Assembly: GCF_011077955.1 (NCBI RefSeq)
Contig: NZ_JAALBX010000012.1
Location: 57,382 to 121,381 of the forward strand
DNA from: Citrobacter freundii
GTDB taxonomy: Bacteria > Pseudomonadota > Gammaproteobacteria > Enterobacterales > Enterobacteriaceae
DNA length: 64,000 nt
Direction: 5' to 3'
Of the stretch, positions 1 to 9,494 are shown one piece after another. A program made the position numbers and the translations under genes. The first letter of the stretch is position 1, and each line of letters starts with the position of its first letter. The notes beneath the pieces were generated by a model. That model was not told the DNA's origin and did not search any database. It saw only the letters and a program-made list of their open reading frames with translations.

Positions 1-489
1 GTGCTGAGCGATGACACGCTTCCGCTGGACAGTTTGCTTGCGGCGATTTCACGATTTTCACTGCAAACCAGCGCGCGTAATCAGTGGTTTGGTACGGTGA
101 CAAACTGCGATCGCCAGTCGGTGCAGGAGCATATCACCGTGCTGCTGGCCGATGGCATCACCGAATTAAAAGCCGCTATTACCACCCAGAGCGCGGAGCG
201 TCTGGGGCTGGAAAATGGTCGTGAAGTGCTGGTGTTACTGAAAGCGCCCTGGGTGCAGGTTACCCGCGACGCGACACAGGCCTGCGAGGCGGATAATCAA
301 CTACGCGGCGTTATCAGCGAGATAAAACACGCAGTGGATCAAAGCGAAGTGGTAGTGACCGTCGCAGGCGGGCAACGCGTGTGCGCCACGCTCACCGCAC
401 AGCAAACGGCGGCGCTCAATCCAGAAGAAGGTGCTGAGGTCACAGCATTTTTTAACGCCGATTCCCTGATAATCGCCACGCTCTGCTAA
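1..489 (+). CDS. modE: ModE C-terminal part (molybdate-responsive regulator), truncated by window edge
   Basis: This is the last ~162 residues of ModE, the dimeric repressor/activator that binds molybdate and controls modABC and molybdoenzyme genes. The N-terminal winged-helix DNA-binding domain lies to the left of the window, so the GTG at position 1 is probably an internal valine codon and not a start. The visible part carries the paired Mop/TOBE molybdate-binding domains, with the SARNQ motif at residues 24-28 of the visible part, and ends in IIATLC as in E. coli. modF follows 77 bp downstream on the same strand, the usual modE-modF pairing. The gap holds a GC-rich inverted repeat (GCGCGCC...GGGCGCGC) that may attenuate read-through. 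Confidence 0.95.
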   Translation: MLSDDTLPLDSLLAAISRFSLQTSARNQWFGTVTNCDRQSVQEHITVLLADGITELKAAITTQSAERLGLENGREVLVLLKAPWVQVTRDATQACEADNQLRGVISEIKHAVDQSEVVVTVAGGQRVCATLTAQQTAALNPEEGAEVTAFFNADSLIIATLC

Positions 490-566
490 AACAACGCGCC
501 TGGTTGACAATACCGGGCGCGCGACGTATCCCTGATGCATGGTTGCTGCAAAAAATGGGATAACAC

Positions 567-2036
567 ATGTCAGTATTGCAAATTTCGCAAGGCACGTTTC
601 GTCTTAGCGATACCCGTACCTTACAACTTGCCGATATCACGCTGCGCGCGGGTGAAAGCTGGGCGTTTGTGGGCGCGAACGGCAGCGGAAAATCCGCGCT
701 GGCGCGCGCGCTCTCAGGCGAACTTTCCTGCCTGAAAGGGCATCGTGATTGCCGCTTTGAGCGGATTGTCCGCCTGTCGTTCGAGCAGTTGCAAAAGCTG
801 GTCAGCGAGGAGTGGCAGCGTAATAACACCGATCTGCTAAGCCCCGGCGAAGACGATACCGGACGCACCACCGCAGACATTATTCAGGAAGAGATCCGCG
901 ATCCCGCCCGCTGCCAGGCGCTGGCGGAACGTTTTGGTATTACGCATTTGCTGACGCGGCGTTTTAAATATCTCTCGACCGGCGAGACCCGTAAAACCCT
1001 TTTGTGCCAGGCGTTAATGCCGCGCCCCGATCTGCTGATTTTAGATGAGCCTTTCGACGGGCTGGATGTGAATTCCCGGGCGCAACTCGCACAATTGCTG
1101 GGGCAGCTTAATCAGGAAGGGCATACCCTGGCATTGGTGCTTAATCGCTTTGATGAAATCCCGGATTTTGTTGAAAACGCAGGCGTGCTGGCAGATTGCC
1201 AATTAACGCATGTCGGCAAAAAACAACACTTGCTGGAAGAAGCGCTGATTGCCCAACTGGCGCATAGCGAAAAACTCGCCGGCACTACTCTGCCCGAGCC
1301 GGATGTCATCACCCCGGTGACGCTTGCTCCCGATGAACCCCGCATCGTGCTGCGCGACGGCGTGGTCTCCTATAATGACCGCCCTATTCTTCACCAACTG
1401 AGCTGGACGGTAAATCCGGGGGAACACTGGCAAATTGTCGGGCCGAACGGTGCGGGCAAATCTACGCTGTTAAGCCTGATCACCGGCGATCACCCGCAGG
1501 GTTACAGCAATGACCTGACGCTGTTTGGGCGGCGTCGCGGCAGTGGCGAAACCATCTGGGATATCAAAAAGCATATTGGCTATGTCAGCAGCAGCCTGCA
1601 TCTTGATTACCGGGTGAGCACAACGGTACGCAATGTGATCCTGTCGGGGTATTTCGATTCTATCGGGATCTATCAGGCCGTATCGGATCGCCAGCGCAAA
1701 CTCACTCGCCAGTGGCTGGATATTCTGGGTATCAGTGACAGTGTTGCCGACGCGCCGTTCCAGAGCCTTTCGTGGGGGCAGCAGCGGCTGGCGTTAATTG
1801 CCCGTGCGCTGGTCAAACATCCGACGCTGCTTATCCTTGATGAACCTCTGCAAGGGTTAGACCCGCTTAACCGCCAATTAGTACGGCGCTTTGTGGATGT
1901 GCTGATAAGCGAAGGCTCTACTCAACTGTTGTTTGTCTCTCATCACGCCGAAGACGCGCCGGACTGTATCACCCATCGCCTGACGTTTGTGCCGGATGGC
2001 GAACGCTACCGTTATCAATGTGACGCACTGCAATAA
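567..2036 (+). CDS. modF: ModF, tandem ABC ATPase of the molybdate locus
   Basis: A 489-residue cytoplasmic protein with two complete ABC nucleotide-binding domains and no membrane segment. The first has Walker A GANGSGKS at 36-43, a degenerate signature LSTGE near 135 and Walker B LLILDEP near 160. The second has GPNGAGKS near 293, signature LSWGQQ near 402 and LLILDEP near 422. This layout and its position after modE identify ModF (old name PhrA). Its role is poorly defined; a part in molybdenum handling has been proposed, mostly from its operon. The length matches the family. A weak hairpin with a short T-run follows at 2046-2070. Confidence 0.93.
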   Translation: MSVLQISQGTFRLSDTRTLQLADITLRAGESWAFVGANGSGKSALARALSGELSCLKGHRDCRFERIVRLSFEQLQKLVSEEWQRNNTDLLSPGEDDTGRTTADIIQEEIRDPARCQALAERFGITHLLTRRFKYLSTGETRKTLLCQALMPRPDLLILDEPFDGLDVNSRAQLAQLLGQLNQEGHTLALVLNRFDEIPDFVENAGVLADCQLTHVGKKQHLLEEALIAQLAHSEKLAGTTLPEPDVITPVTLAPDEPRIVLRDGVVSYNDRPILHQLSWTVNPGEHWQIVGPNGAGKSTLLSLITGDHPQGYSNDLTLFGRRRGSGETIWDIKKHIGYVSSSLHLDYRVSTTVRNVILSGYFDSIGIYQAVSDRQRKLTRQWLDILGISDSVADAPFQSLSWGQQRLALIARALVKHPTLLILDEPLQGLDPLNRQLVRRFVDVLISEGSTQLLFVSHHAEDAPDCITHRLTFVPDGERYRYQCDALQ

Positions 2037-2045
2037 GGTAACCCT

Positions 2046-2070
2046 GGGCGCATCGCGCGCCCATTTTCAG
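2046..2070 (+). terminator. Possible weak terminator after modF
   Basis: TGGGCGC and GCGCCCA arms are followed by TTTT just after the modF stop. The T-run is short, so termination may be partial. This is an inference from sequence only. Confidence 0.4.
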
Positions 2071-2146
2071 ACTAGCCGCAAAATACGACCGGTAATGTTA
2101 TGTTTTATAATGATTTTTAATCGTTATAAAATTCCTGCATATTTTA

Positions 2147-2162
2147 GTGTAACCGATACCAC
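2147..2162 (+). promoter_or_regulatory. GalR/GalS external operator (OE)
   Basis: GTGTAACCGATACCAC fits the GalR/GalS consensus GTGKAANCGNTTNCAC with one deviation in the right half. It lies ~93 bp upstream of galE and 113 bp (start to start) from the internal operator, close to the E. coli spacing at which GalR and HU form a repression loop. Confidence 0.85.
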
Positions 2163-2208
2163 TATTTTATCCGATATCACAGTTTAGTACCGTCTGTTAT
2201 GCTATGGT
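2163..2208 (+). promoter_or_regulatory. gal promoter region: CRP half-site and overlapping P2/P1 -10 boxes
   Basis: A conserved right CRP half-site, TCACA at 2177-2181, is followed by the overlapping -10 hexamers TATGCT (2198-2203, P2-like) and TATGGT (2203-2208, P1-like). These are arranged as in the E. coli gal promoter. The left CRP half (slot 2166-2170, TTTAT) is poor, so the site should be weak and depend on contact with RNA polymerase. The functional assignment is by analogy with E. coli. Confidence 0.7.
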
Positions 2209-2240
2209 TAACACATACCATAAGCGTAATGGAGCAAAAT

Positions 2241-3257
2241 ATGAGAGTTTTGGTAACAGGTGGTAGCGGTTACATAGGCAGTCATACCTGCGTTCAACTG
2301 CTGCAAAATGGCCATGACGTCATCATCCTTGATAATCTCTGCAACAGTAAACGCAGCGTGTTACCGGTTATTGAAACCCTGGGCGGTAAACAACCGATGT
2401 TTATCGAAGGGGATATTCGTAACGAATCGCTGTTGACCGAAATCCTGCACGATCACGCCATCGACACCGTCATTCATTTTGCCGGTCTGAAAGCCGTCGG
2501 CGAATCGGTCGCGAAGCCGCTTGAGTATTACGACAATAACGTTAACGGAACGCTGCGCCTGATTGCCGCTATGCGTGCCGCCAATGTCACCAACTTCATT
2601 TTCAGCTCTTCTGCGACGGTGTACGGCGATCAGCCAAAAATTCCGTATGTGGAAAGCTTCCCTACCGGTACGCCGCAAAGCCCTTATGGCAAAAGCAAGC
2701 TGATGGTAGAGCAAATCCTCACCGATCTTCAGAAAGCCTGTCCGCAATGGAGCATCGCGCTGCTGCGTTATTTCAACCCGGTTGGCGCGCATCCGTCAGG
2801 CGACATGGGCGAAGACCCGCAGGGCATTCCCAACAATCTGATGCCGTATATTGCGCAGGTGGCCGTTGGCCGCCGCGAATCACTGGCTATTTTCGGTAAC
2901 GACTACCCGACCGAAGACGGCACGGGCGTGCGCGATTACATCCATGTGATGGACCTGGCTGACGGCCACGTGGCCGCCATGCAGCAGTTAGCGGGCAAGC
3001 CCGGCGTTCATATTTATAACCTTGGCGCAGGCGTTGGCAGCAGCGTGCTGGATGTGGTTAACGCGTTCAGTAAAGCCTGCGGCAAACCGGTGAATTACCA
3101 CTTTGCGCCGCGTCGCGACGGCGATTTGCCCGCCTACTGGGCTGATGCCACTAAGGCGGATAAAGAGCTGAACTGGCGCGTAACGCGCACGCTGGATGAA
3201 ATGGCGCAGGACACCTGGCGCTGGCAGTCTCGCCATCCTCAGGGCTATTCAGATTAA
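2241..3257 (+). CDS. galE: UDP-glucose 4-epimerase GalE
   Basis: Interconverts UDP-galactose and UDP-glucose, the NAD-dependent step that regenerates UDP-glucose in the Leloir pathway and supplies UDP-galactose for surface polysaccharide. It is 338 residues, the E. coli length, when started at ATG 2241 behind GGAG; the longer reading frame from 2199 would run through the promoter and is rejected. The Rossmann NAD motif GGSGYIG is at 7-13. The extended-SDR catalytic Ser (SSSATVYG, ~124) and YGKSK (Tyr149/Lys153) are intact. First gene of galETKM, with galT 9 bp downstream of the stop. Repressed through OE and the operator inside its own 5' end. Confidence 0.98.
   Translation: MRVLVTGGSGYIGSHTCVQLLQNGHDVIILDNLCNSKRSVLPVIETLGGKQPMFIEGDIRNESLLTEILHDHAIDTVIHFAGLKAVGESVAKPLEYYDNNVNGTLRLIAAMRAANVTNFIFSSSATVYGDQPKIPYVESFPTGTPQSPYGKSKLMVEQILTDLQKACPQWSIALLRYFNPVGAHPSGDMGEDPQGIPNNLMPYIAQVAVGRRESLAIFGNDYPTEDGTGVRDYIHVMDLADGHVAAMQQLAGKPGVHIYNLGAGVGSSVLDVVNAFSKACGKPVNYHFAPRRDGDLPAYWADATKADKELNWRVTRTLDEMAQDTWRWQSRHPQGYSD
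2260..2275 (+). promoter_or_regulatory. GalR/GalS internal operator (OI) inside galE
   Basis: GTGGTAGCGGTTACAT lies within codons 7-12 of galE and is, from memory, identical to the E. coli OI operator. It pairs with OE at 2147-2162 for loop repression. The constraint is partly coding, since the bases also encode the GGSGYI dinucleotide-binding motif. Confidence 0.85.
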
Positions 3258-3266
3258 GGAACGATG

Positions 3267-4313
3267 ATGGAAAAGTTTAACCCGGTCGATCATCCGCATC
3301 GCCGCTACAATCCGCTGTCTGGTCAATGGGTGCTGGTTTCGCCGCACCGCGCCAAGCGCCCGTGGCAAGGCGCGCAGGAAACGCCGTCGACCACTGTTCT
3401 GCCGTCTCACGACCCGGACTGCTTTCTCTGTCCAGGCAACGTTCGGGTAACCGGTGATAAAAACCCGGATTACACCAGTACGTATGTGTTCACCAATGAC
3501 TTTGCCGCATTGATGACCGACACGCCTGAAGCGCCGGAAACCCAGGATCCGTTGATGCGTCTTGAAAGCGCGCGCGGCACCAGCCGGGTCATTTGCTTCT
3601 CGCCGGATCATAGCAAAACGCTGCCGGAGCTGACGCTTCCTGCGCTGGAAGATGTGGTGAACACCTGGCAAGCCCAGACCGAAGAACTCGGCAAAACCTA
3701 CCCGTGGGTACAGGTGTTTGAAAACAAAGGCGCGGCCATGGGATGCTCTAACCCGCATCCGCACGGGCAAGTGTGGGCGAACAGCTTCCTGCCGAACGAA
3801 GCGGCGCGGGAAGATAAACTTCAGCGCGATTATTTCGCCTCCCAGGGCAGCCCAATGCTTGTGGACTATGTTCAGCGTGAGCTGGCAGATGGCAGCCGTA
3901 CCGTCGTTGAGACCGAGCACTGGCTGGCGGTAGTGCCCTACTGGGCAGCATGGCCGTTTGAAACCCTGCTACTGCCAAAAGCGCACGTCACGCGCATGAC
4001 TGAATTGAGTGAGGCGCAACGCCGCGATTTGGCGCTGGCGCTGAAAAAACTCACCAGCCGCTATGACAACTTGTTCTCATGCTCTTTCCCTTACTCAATG
4101 GGATGGCATGGCGCACCATTTACCGAAGACGACCCGACCCCCTGGCAGTTGCACGCCCATTTCTACCCGCCGCTGTTGCGTTCCGCCACGGTGCGTAAAT
4201 TTATGGTGGGCTATGAAATGCTGGCCGAAACCCAGCGTGATTTAACCGCTGAGCAAGCTGCCGAGCGCCTGCGCGCCGTAAGCGACATCCATTTTCGCGA
4301 GTCCGGAGAATAA
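3267..4313 (+). CDS. galT: Galactose-1-phosphate uridylyltransferase GalT
   Basis: Transfers UMP from UDP-glucose to galactose-1-phosphate. Two adjacent ATGs (3264, 3267) are possible. The second is chosen because AAGGA at 3256-3260 is then 6 bp away instead of 3, and it gives the 348 residues of E. coli GalT. The zinc ligands of the first half are visible as CFLC (Cys52, Cys55). The histidine-triad active site NPHPHGQ lies near 162-168, its second His forming the uridylyl intermediate. Nothing is missing compared with the family. galK starts 2 bp after the stop, so the two are translationally coupled. Confidence 0.97.
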   Translation: MEKFNPVDHPHRRYNPLSGQWVLVSPHRAKRPWQGAQETPSTTVLPSHDPDCFLCPGNVRVTGDKNPDYTSTYVFTNDFAALMTDTPEAPETQDPLMRLESARGTSRVICFSPDHSKTLPELTLPALEDVVNTWQAQTEELGKTYPWVQVFENKGAAMGCSNPHPHGQVWANSFLPNEAAREDKLQRDYFASQGSPMLVDYVQRELADGSRTVVETEHWLAVVPYWAAWPFETLLLPKAHVTRMTELSEAQRRDLALALKKLTSRYDNLFSCSFPYSMGWHGAPFTEDDPTPWQLHAHFYPPLLRSATVRKFMVGYEMLAETQRDLTAEQAAERLRAVSDIHFRESGE

Positions 4314-4315
4314 CA

Positions 4316-5464
4316 ATGAGTCTGAAAGATAAAACCCAATCCCTGTTTGCCGACACCTTTGGCTACGCCCCTACCCATACGATTCAGGCGCCGGGACGCG
4401 TCAATTTGATTGGCGAGCACACCGATTATAACGATGGTTTTGTGCTGCCCTGCGCCATTGATTATCAAACCGTGATTAGCTGCGCGGCGCGTGACGATCG
4501 CACCGTGCGGGTTATCGCCGCCGATTACGATAATCAAACCGACGAATTCTCCCTCGACGCGCCCATCATGAGCCACGACACTCAACAGTGGTCAAACTAC
4601 GTGCGCGGCGTGGTGAAACACCTGCAAAAGCGCGACGCATCCTTTGGCGGCGCGGATTTAGTCATTAGCGGCAACGTCCCCCAGGGCGCAGGCCTGAGCT
4701 CTTCCGCGTCGCTTGAAGTGGCGGTGGGCACCGTGTTCCAGCAGCTTTATCATCTGCCGCTTGATGGCGCGCAGATTGCCCTCAACGGACAGGAGGCGGA
4801 AAACCAGTTTGTGGGCTGCAACTGCGGGATCATGGATCAGCTGATTTCCGCCCTCGGTAAAAAAGATCATGCGCTGCTGATCGACTGCCGCACGCTGGGC
4901 ACCAAAGCCGTACCGATGCCGGAAGGCGTGGCGGTTGTGATAATCAACAGTAATTTCAAACGCACCCTGGTGGGCAGCGAATACAACACCCGCCGCGAAC
5001 AGTGTGAAACTGGCGCGCGTTTCTTTACCCAAAAAGCGCTGCGCGACGTGGAGTTGGACAAATTTAATGCCGTGGCGCATGAGCTGGACCCGGTTGTCGC
5101 AAAACGCGTGCGTCACGTGTTAACGGAAAATATCCGCACCGTTGAGGCAGCAGACGCGCTGGCGCAGGGCGACCTGAAACGCATGGGCGTACTGATGGCG
5201 CAGTCTCACGCCTCCATGCGCGATGATTTCGAAATCACCGTTCCGCAGATTGACACCCTGGTTGAGATCGTAAAAAGCGTTATCGGCGAGGAAGGCGGCG
5301 TGCGGATGACCGGCGGCGGTTTTGGCGGTTGTGTTGTCGCATTAATGCCGGAATCGTTAGTGCCAGCGGTGAAAGACGCCGTGGCTAAGCAGTACGAAGC
5401 CAAAACAGGTATCAAAGAAACGTTTTATGTTTGTAAAGCATCAGAAGGAGCTGGACAGTGCTAA
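4316..5464 (+). CDS. galK: Galactokinase GalK
   Basis: GHMP-family kinase that phosphorylates alpha-D-galactose at C1 with ATP. 382 residues, the E. coli length. The galactokinase signature [15 protein letters not shown] at 27-41 holds the sugar-binding Glu34, His35 and Asp37. The ATP-binding loop [11 protein letters not shown] lies near 124, and NCGIMDQ near 170 holds the catalytic Asp. GGFGG near 343 is the third GHMP motif. Its last codons overlap the GTG start of galM by 7 bp. Third gene of galETKM. Confidence 0.98.
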   Translation: MSLKDKTQSLFADTFGYAPTHTIQAPGRVNLIGEHTDYNDGFVLPCAIDYQTVISCAARDDRTVRVIAADYDNQTDEFSLDAPIMSHDTQQWSNYVRGVVKHLQKRDASFGGADLVISGNVPQGAGLSSSASLEVAVGTVFQQLYHLPLDGAQIALNGQEAENQFVGCNCGIMDQLISALGKKDHALLIDCRTLGTKAVPMPEGVAVVIINSNFKRTLVGSEYNTRREQCETGARFFTQKALRDVELDKFNAVAHELDPVVAKRVRHVLTENIRTVEAADALAQGDLKRMGVLMAQSHASMRDDFEITVPQIDTLVEIVKSVIGEEGGVRMTGGGFGGCVVALMPESLVPAVKDAVAKQYEAKTGIKETFYVCKASEGAGQC

Positions 5465-6498
5465 GAGAAACAACCGCGCTTGCCCCCGACGGGCTGCCTT
5501 ATCGACTCACTACGCTTCGCAATAATGCCGGAATGGTGGTGAGCTTAATGGACTGGGGCGCGACGCTCCTTTCCGCACGTATCCCTTTAACGGATGGTAC
5601 AGTGCGGGAAACCCTGTTGGGCTGCCCGTCTCCCGAAGAATGGCAGAACCAAACCGCCTTTTTAGGCGCCAGTATTGGCCGTTACGCTAACCGTATCGCC
5701 AAATCGACATTTACGCTGGATGGCGAAACCTACACGCTGACGCCAAGCCAGGGTGAAAACCAGCTGCATGGCGGCCCAGAAGGCTTTGATAAACGTCGCT
5801 GGCTGATTGAGCGCCAGAATGAATCGGAAGTGGTGTATACCCTCACCTCTCCGGATGGCGATCAGGGCTTTCCGGGTGAGGCGCGCGCCTGGGCGCATTA
5901 TACCCTGACGGCGGACAACCAACTGGTGATTGAGTATCGCGCCACGGTTGATAAACCCTGCCCGGTGAACCTCACCAACCACGCCTACTTTAACCTTGAT
6001 GGGTCGCAGTGCGATGTGCGCAATCACCGCTTACAACTGTTTGCCGACGCGTACTTACCGGTGGACAGTATGGGGATCCCCACGCGCGATTTAACCAAAG
6101 TGGCGCTGACAAGCTTCGATTTCCGCCAGCCGAAAATCATCGCCCAGGAATTTATGAGCGATGAAGATCAGCAACAGGTGAAAGGCTACGATCACGCGTT
6201 TTTATTGCAGGCGAAAGGCGATCTTACCCAACCGGCAGCGCATCTGTGGTCAAGCGACGACAAACTGCAAATGACGGTCTATACCACCGCGCCTGCGCTG
6301 CAATTTTATTCCGGTAACTTCCTGGAAGGGGTTCCGGCGCGCGAGCAAGGACACTATTCCGCCTGGCAAGGCCTGGCGCTGGAAAGCGAATTTCTGCCAG
6401 ACAGCCCGAACAACCCGCAGTGGCCGCAACCGAACTGTGTTTTGCGCCCCGCTGAGGAATATCGCAGCGTCACGATTTATCACTTCCAGGCGCAATAA
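5458..6498 (+). CDS. galM: Aldose 1-epimerase (galactose mutarotase) GalM
   Basis: Converts beta-D-galactose, the product of lactose cleavage, to the alpha anomer used by galactokinase. 346 residues with a GTG start inside the end of galK behind AGAAGGAG. The catalytic His is in [11 protein letters not shown] near residue 175, and the general base Glu is in [12 protein letters not shown] near 308. Both are expected for the epimerase beta-sandwich family. Last gene of the operon, followed directly by an intrinsic terminator. Confidence 0.96.
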   Translation: MLRETTALAPDGLPYRLTTLRNNAGMVVSLMDWGATLLSARIPLTDGTVRETLLGCPSPEEWQNQTAFLGASIGRYANRIAKSTFTLDGETYTLTPSQGENQLHGGPEGFDKRRWLIERQNESEVVYTLTSPDGDQGFPGEARAWAHYTLTADNQLVIEYRATVDKPCPVNLTNHAYFNLDGSQCDVRNHRLQLFADAYLPVDSMGIPTRDLTKVALTSFDFRQPKIIAQEFMSDEDQQQVKGYDHAFLLQAKGDLTQPAAHLWSSDDKLQMTVYTTAPALQFYSGNFLEGVPAREQGHYSAWQGLALESEFLPDSPNNPQWPQPNCVLRPAEEYRSVTIYHFQAQ

Positions 6499-6503
6499 TC
6501 ATT

Positions 6504-6533
6504 AAGCCCTCTTATCTGAGGGCTTTTTTTTTG
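6504..6533 (+). terminator. gal operon intrinsic terminator
   Basis: AAGCCCTC-TTATCT-GAGGGCTT hairpin followed by a run of T, placed 6 bp after the galM stop. Confidence 0.9.
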
Positions 6534-6663
6534 GCCATCTCGCTGAATTTATGGTCTTTTCGAGACAATATTATAACTGAGACGTCACATCCGCCTTACA
6601 CTCTGCCACTATTTTCGCTATGTTAGAGAATTAGCATTGCCGCTGGCGAGAGCACGGCAATAT

Positions 6664-6682
6664 AATGATTATTGTTATCATT
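6664..6682 (+). promoter_or_regulatory. Fur-box-like palindrome upstream of gpmA
   Basis: AATGATTATTGTTATCATT is a 19-bp dyad centred on T6673 that resembles the Fur consensus (GATAATGATAATCATTATC). It ends 28 bp before gpmA. E. coli gpmA has been reported as iron/Fur responsive, which fits. Binding is an inference here. Confidence 0.65.
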
Positions 6683-6710
6683 TAACCCAGGCTTATGAAG
6701 GAGTAAACCT

Positions 6711-7463
6711 ATGGCTGTTACTAAGCTGGTACTGGTTCGTCACGGTGAAAGTCAGTGGAACAACGAAAACCGCTTCACGGGTTGGTATGATGTTGACCTG
6801 TCCGAAAAAGGTGTGGGCGAAGCAAAAGCAGCAGGAAAATTGCTGAAGGATGAAGGCTTTAGCTTTGATTTTGCTTATACGTCTGTGCTGAAACGTGCCA
6901 TCCATACTCTGTGGAATATTCTGGACGAACTGGACCAGGCATGGTTGCCGGTTGAGAAATCCTGGAAACTGAATGAGCGTCACTACGGTGCGTTGCAGGG
7001 CCTGAACAAAGCGGAAACCGCTGAGAAATACGGTGACGAGCAAGTGAAGCAATGGCGTCGCGGTTTTGCCGTTACGCCGCCGGAATTGACTCGTGAAGAT
7101 GAGCGTTTCCCGGGCCACGATCCGCGTTATGCGAAACTGACTGAGCAAGAACTGCCGCTTACTGAAAGCCTGGCGCTGACCATCGATCGCGTAATCCCTT
7201 ACTGGAATGACGCCATTCTGCCGCGTCTGAAGAGCGGTGAGCGCGTTATTATTGCCGCACACGGCAACTCCCTGCGTGCGCTGGTGAAATACCTCGACAA
7301 CATGAGCGAAGAAGAGATCCTCGAACTGAATATCCCGACGGGCGTGCCGTTGGTTTATGAATTCGATGAAAACTTCAAACCGATCAAACATTATTATCTG
7401 GGTAACGCTGACGAGATCGCAGCGAAAGCCGCCGCCGTGGCAAACCAGGGCAAAGCGAAGTAA
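6711..7463 (+). CDS. gpmA: 2,3-bisphosphoglycerate-dependent phosphoglycerate mutase GpmA
   Basis: Interconverts 3- and 2-phosphoglycerate in glycolysis and gluconeogenesis. 250 residues. The histidine-phosphatase motif VRHGES puts the phosphorylated His at 11; Arg62 is in SVLKRAIHT and the second catalytic His (~184) in AAHGNS. Preceded by a good GAAGGAG ribosome-binding site. A single-gene unit bounded by the gal terminator and a bidirectional terminator shared with aroG. Confidence 0.98.
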   Translation: MAVTKLVLVRHGESQWNNENRFTGWYDVDLSEKGVGEAKAAGKLLKDEGFSFDFAYTSVLKRAIHTLWNILDELDQAWLPVEKSWKLNERHYGALQGLNKAETAEKYGDEQVKQWRRGFAVTPPELTREDERFPGHDPRYAKLTEQELPLTESLALTIDRVIPYWNDAILPRLKSGERVIIAAHGNSLRALVKYLDNMSEEEILELNIPTGVPLVYEFDENFKPIKHYYLGNADEIAAKAAAVANQGKAK

Positions 7464-7475
7464 TTCGTCGAAAAT

Positions 7476-7510
7476 AAAAAAAGGCGTGGTTGCAACCACG
7501 CCTTTTTTAT
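7476..7510. terminator. Bidirectional terminator between gpmA and aroG
   Basis: A-run, then AAGGCGTGGTTG-CAACCACGCCTT, then T-run. The perfect stem has A and T tracts on both sides, so it can end both convergent transcripts. Confidence 0.95.
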
Positions 7511-7523
7511 ATCCGGGATGTGT

Positions 7524-8576
7524 TTAAGCGCGACGCGCTTTTACCGCCGTCGCCAGCTGATTAAGCAGCACTTCAGTATCTTCCCAACCAATGCAGGCAT
7601 CGGTAATGCTTTTGCCATAGACCAGCGGCTCACCGCTCTCAAGGCTCTGATTGCCTTCCACCAGGTGGCTTTCAATCATCACGCCCATAATGGCCTTTTC
7701 ACCGCTCGCGATCTGCTGGCACACGTCCGCACCAACGTCCATTTGTTTCTGGAATTGCTTGCTGGAATTCGCGTGGCTGAAATCAATCATCACCTGCGGC
7801 GTTAAGCCCGCTTTGGCAAGACCCACTTTCACGTCCGCGACGTGGGCTGCGCTGTAGTTCGGCTCTTTGCCGCCACGCAGAATGATGTGGCAGTCCGCAT
7901 TACCGCTGGTGTTCACAATGGCGGAATGACCCCACTTGGTGACTGACAGGAAGCTATGCGGAGCGCTGGCGGCGTTGATCGCATCGATAGCGACTTTAAT
8001 GGTGCCATCGGTGCCATTTTTAAAACCGACCGGGCAGGAAAGTCCCGACGCCAGTTCACGGTGCACCTGAGATTCCGTGGTGCGCGCGCCGATAGCGCCC
8101 CAGCTCATCAGGTCAGCCATATATTGCGGCGTGATCATATCCAGAAATTCGCCAGCCGCCGGTAAGCCGGAGTCGTTAATATCCAGCAGCAGTTTGCGAG
8201 CGATACGCAAACCGTCGTTAATTTGAAACGAGTTATCCATGTGCGGATCGTTGATAAGCCCTTTCCAGCCGACGGTGGTACGCGGTTTTTCAAAATAGAC
8301 GCGCATCACGACTTCAAGCTCGCCTTTCAGGCTTTCACGCAACGCCAGCAGACGAGCGGCATACTCTTTCGCGGCTTTGGGATCGTGAATTGAGCACGGA
8401 CCGATCACCACTAACAGACGGTCGTCCTGGCCTTTGAGGATCTGATGAATAGCCTGACGGGACTGAGAAACAGTGTTAGCGGCTTTTTCGGTCGCAGGAA
8501 ATTTTTCTAACAGCGCTACAGGGGGTAACAGTTCATTGATGGTATTGATTCGTAAGTCATCGTTCTGATAATTCAT
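7524..8576 (-). CDS. aroG: Phe-sensitive DAHP synthase AroG
   Basis: Condenses phosphoenolpyruvate with erythrose-4-phosphate, the entry step to aromatic amino acids. 350 residues from ATG 8576 (MNYQNDDLRI); the reading frame could extend 16 codons upstream, but the start matches E. coli. The metal-binding Cys61 sits in VVIGPCSIHDP. Asp146 and Pro150 in FLDMITPQY are intact; these are positions at which E. coli changes relieve phenylalanine inhibition, so a normal feedback site is expected. A perfect TyrR box lies 70 bp upstream. Confidence 0.97.
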   Translation of the reverse strand: MNYQNDDLRINTINELLPPVALLEKFPATEKAANTVSQSRQAIHQILKGQDDRLLVVIGPCSIHDPKAAKEYAARLLALRESLKGELEVVMRVYFEKPRTTVGWKGLINDPHMDNSFQINDGLRIARKLLLDINDSGLPAAGEFLDMITPQYMADLMSWGAIGARTTESQVHRELASGLSCPVGFKNGTDGTIKVAIDAINAASAPHSFLSVTKWGHSAIVNTSGNADCHIILRGGKEPNYSAAHVADVKVGLAKAGLTPQVMIDFSHANSSKQFQKQMDVGADVCQQIASGEKAIMGVMIESHLVEGNQSLESGEPLVYGKSITDACIGWEDTEVLLNQLATAVKARRA

Positions 8577-8900
8577 GATCTTTCCAGTGAAGCTACATAT
8601 GTCGAGTAAGTGCAATCCCTTCAATCTATCTCGTCACGCTGGAAGTGTAAACGCGCTTTTACACTTCAGACAGATAATTCCTGGAAATGCTTCAAAAAGC
8701 TTCAAAAAGTAGCGAAAAGCGAGATCAAGTCTACAATTTTTACTTGTAACCACTTTGTTTTTGCCTTTTTACGAGATTGCATGCTGACTTATTGCTTGGC
8801 TGCATCGTTTTTAACTTAGCTTCAGATTATTAGCAGCACAATCTGACGTCACGCTGGAAAGACGCTTTCCAGTCGATATGACTAAAACAGGAGCATGACG
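8577..8900. other. Divergent regulatory region aroG/ybgS
   Basis: 324 bp without a gene. The left half holds the aroG promoter and TyrR box. The AT-rich right half should hold the ybgS promoter, and a dyad-like stretch (GACGTCACGCTGGAAAGACG and neighbouring bases) near 8845-8870 is the only other visible structure. A 69-codon reading frame here (from 8610) has no ribosome-binding site and crosses the TyrR box; it is not credible as a gene. Confidence 0.6.
8646..8663 (-). promoter_or_regulatory. Perfect TyrR box upstream of aroG
   Basis: TGTAAA-CGCGCT-TTTACA matches the strong TyrR box consensus TGTAAA-N6-TTTACA at every specified base. It lies 70 bp upstream of the aroG start, consistent with TyrR/phenylalanine repression of aroG in enterobacteria. 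Confidence 0.9.
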
Positions 8901-9392
8901 ATGAACAAACTGACAGCATTATTACTTAGCGCAACGCTCTCTTTAGCCAGCGGCGCGGCTCTGGCCGCGGATAATAGCGCCAGCACCAGCGACAATGGCC
9001 CGGCGAATGCGGCTGCTAGCGCAGGCGTTGGAACGCCTGAAGCCAAACAAAATCAGGCTCCGAAAGGCGTTGATAACAACGACATCAATACCGGCAACAT
9101 GAATAATGCCGGCACAACGGGTACCAATATGGGTACTGGCACCGGCACTGGCACCACCAGCGGTACTGGCACAGCAACAGGTACTGGCACCAGTAGCGGC
9201 ACTATGCTGCATCCGGACGGCACCAGCGGTACCAACATGAATAGCGCGACCTCATCCGGTCCGCAGTCAGCTGATGAAATTCATAAAAATACCCAGTGTA
9301 AAGACGGTAAATGCCCGGACGTAAATAGCAAAGTCGATACCAAACAGGGTAGCGACAAAGTTGATACGAACACCGATGGCACTACGCACTAA
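8901..9392 (+). CDS. ybgS: YbgS-like secreted protein with expanded Gly-Thr repeats
   Basis: 163 residues from ATG 8901, chosen because AGGAG at 8889-8893 is 7 bp away; the in-frame ATG 8895 would sit 1 bp from it. A cleavable signal peptide ([14 protein letters not shown]..., cut after AALA at ~22) points to the periplasm or exterior. The N-terminal and C-terminal parts ([17 protein letters not shown]) resemble E. coli YbgS, an uncharacterised homeobox-annotated protein of about 126 residues. The middle (residues ~72-105) is a low-complexity tract of Gly-Thr dipeptides with Ser/Ala breaks, encoded by near-tandem hexanucleotides, and accounts for the greater length. Two Cys could form a disulfide. 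Function unknown. Confidence 0.85.
   Translation: MNKLTALLLSATLSLASGAALAADNSASTSDNGPANAAASAGVGTPEAKQNQAPKGVDNNDINTGNMNNAGTTGTNMGTGTGTGTTSGTGTATGTGTSSGTMLHPDGTSGTNMNSATSSGPQSADEIHKNTQCKDGKCPDVNSKVDTKQGSDKVDTNTDGTTH
9117..9205 (+). repeat. Hexanucleotide-like coding repeat in ybgS
   Basis: Imperfect repeats of GGTACT / GGCACC / GGCACT-type hexamers encode the Gly-Thr tract. Unit length is a multiple of three, so copy-number change would alter protein length without a frameshift. Confidence 0.75.
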
Positions 9393-9413
9393 TACTAATT
9401 AAAAGTATTGATA

Positions 9414-9444
9414 CAAAGGAGAGCTGCCGCTCTCCTTTATTTTT
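9414..9444 (+). terminator. ybgS intrinsic terminator
   Basis: AAAGGAGAGC-TGCC-GCTCTCCTTT stem followed by ATTTTT, 22 bp after the ybgS stop. Confidence 0.9.
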
Positions 9445-9494
9445 GGTAATTTACCCTGATACTTCATGGACGCTTATTAGAAAATCAGGTACCT

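Noticed and set aside
8610..8819. 69-codon frame between aroG and ybgS
   Set aside because: Spans the perfect TyrR box and has no ribosome-binding site.
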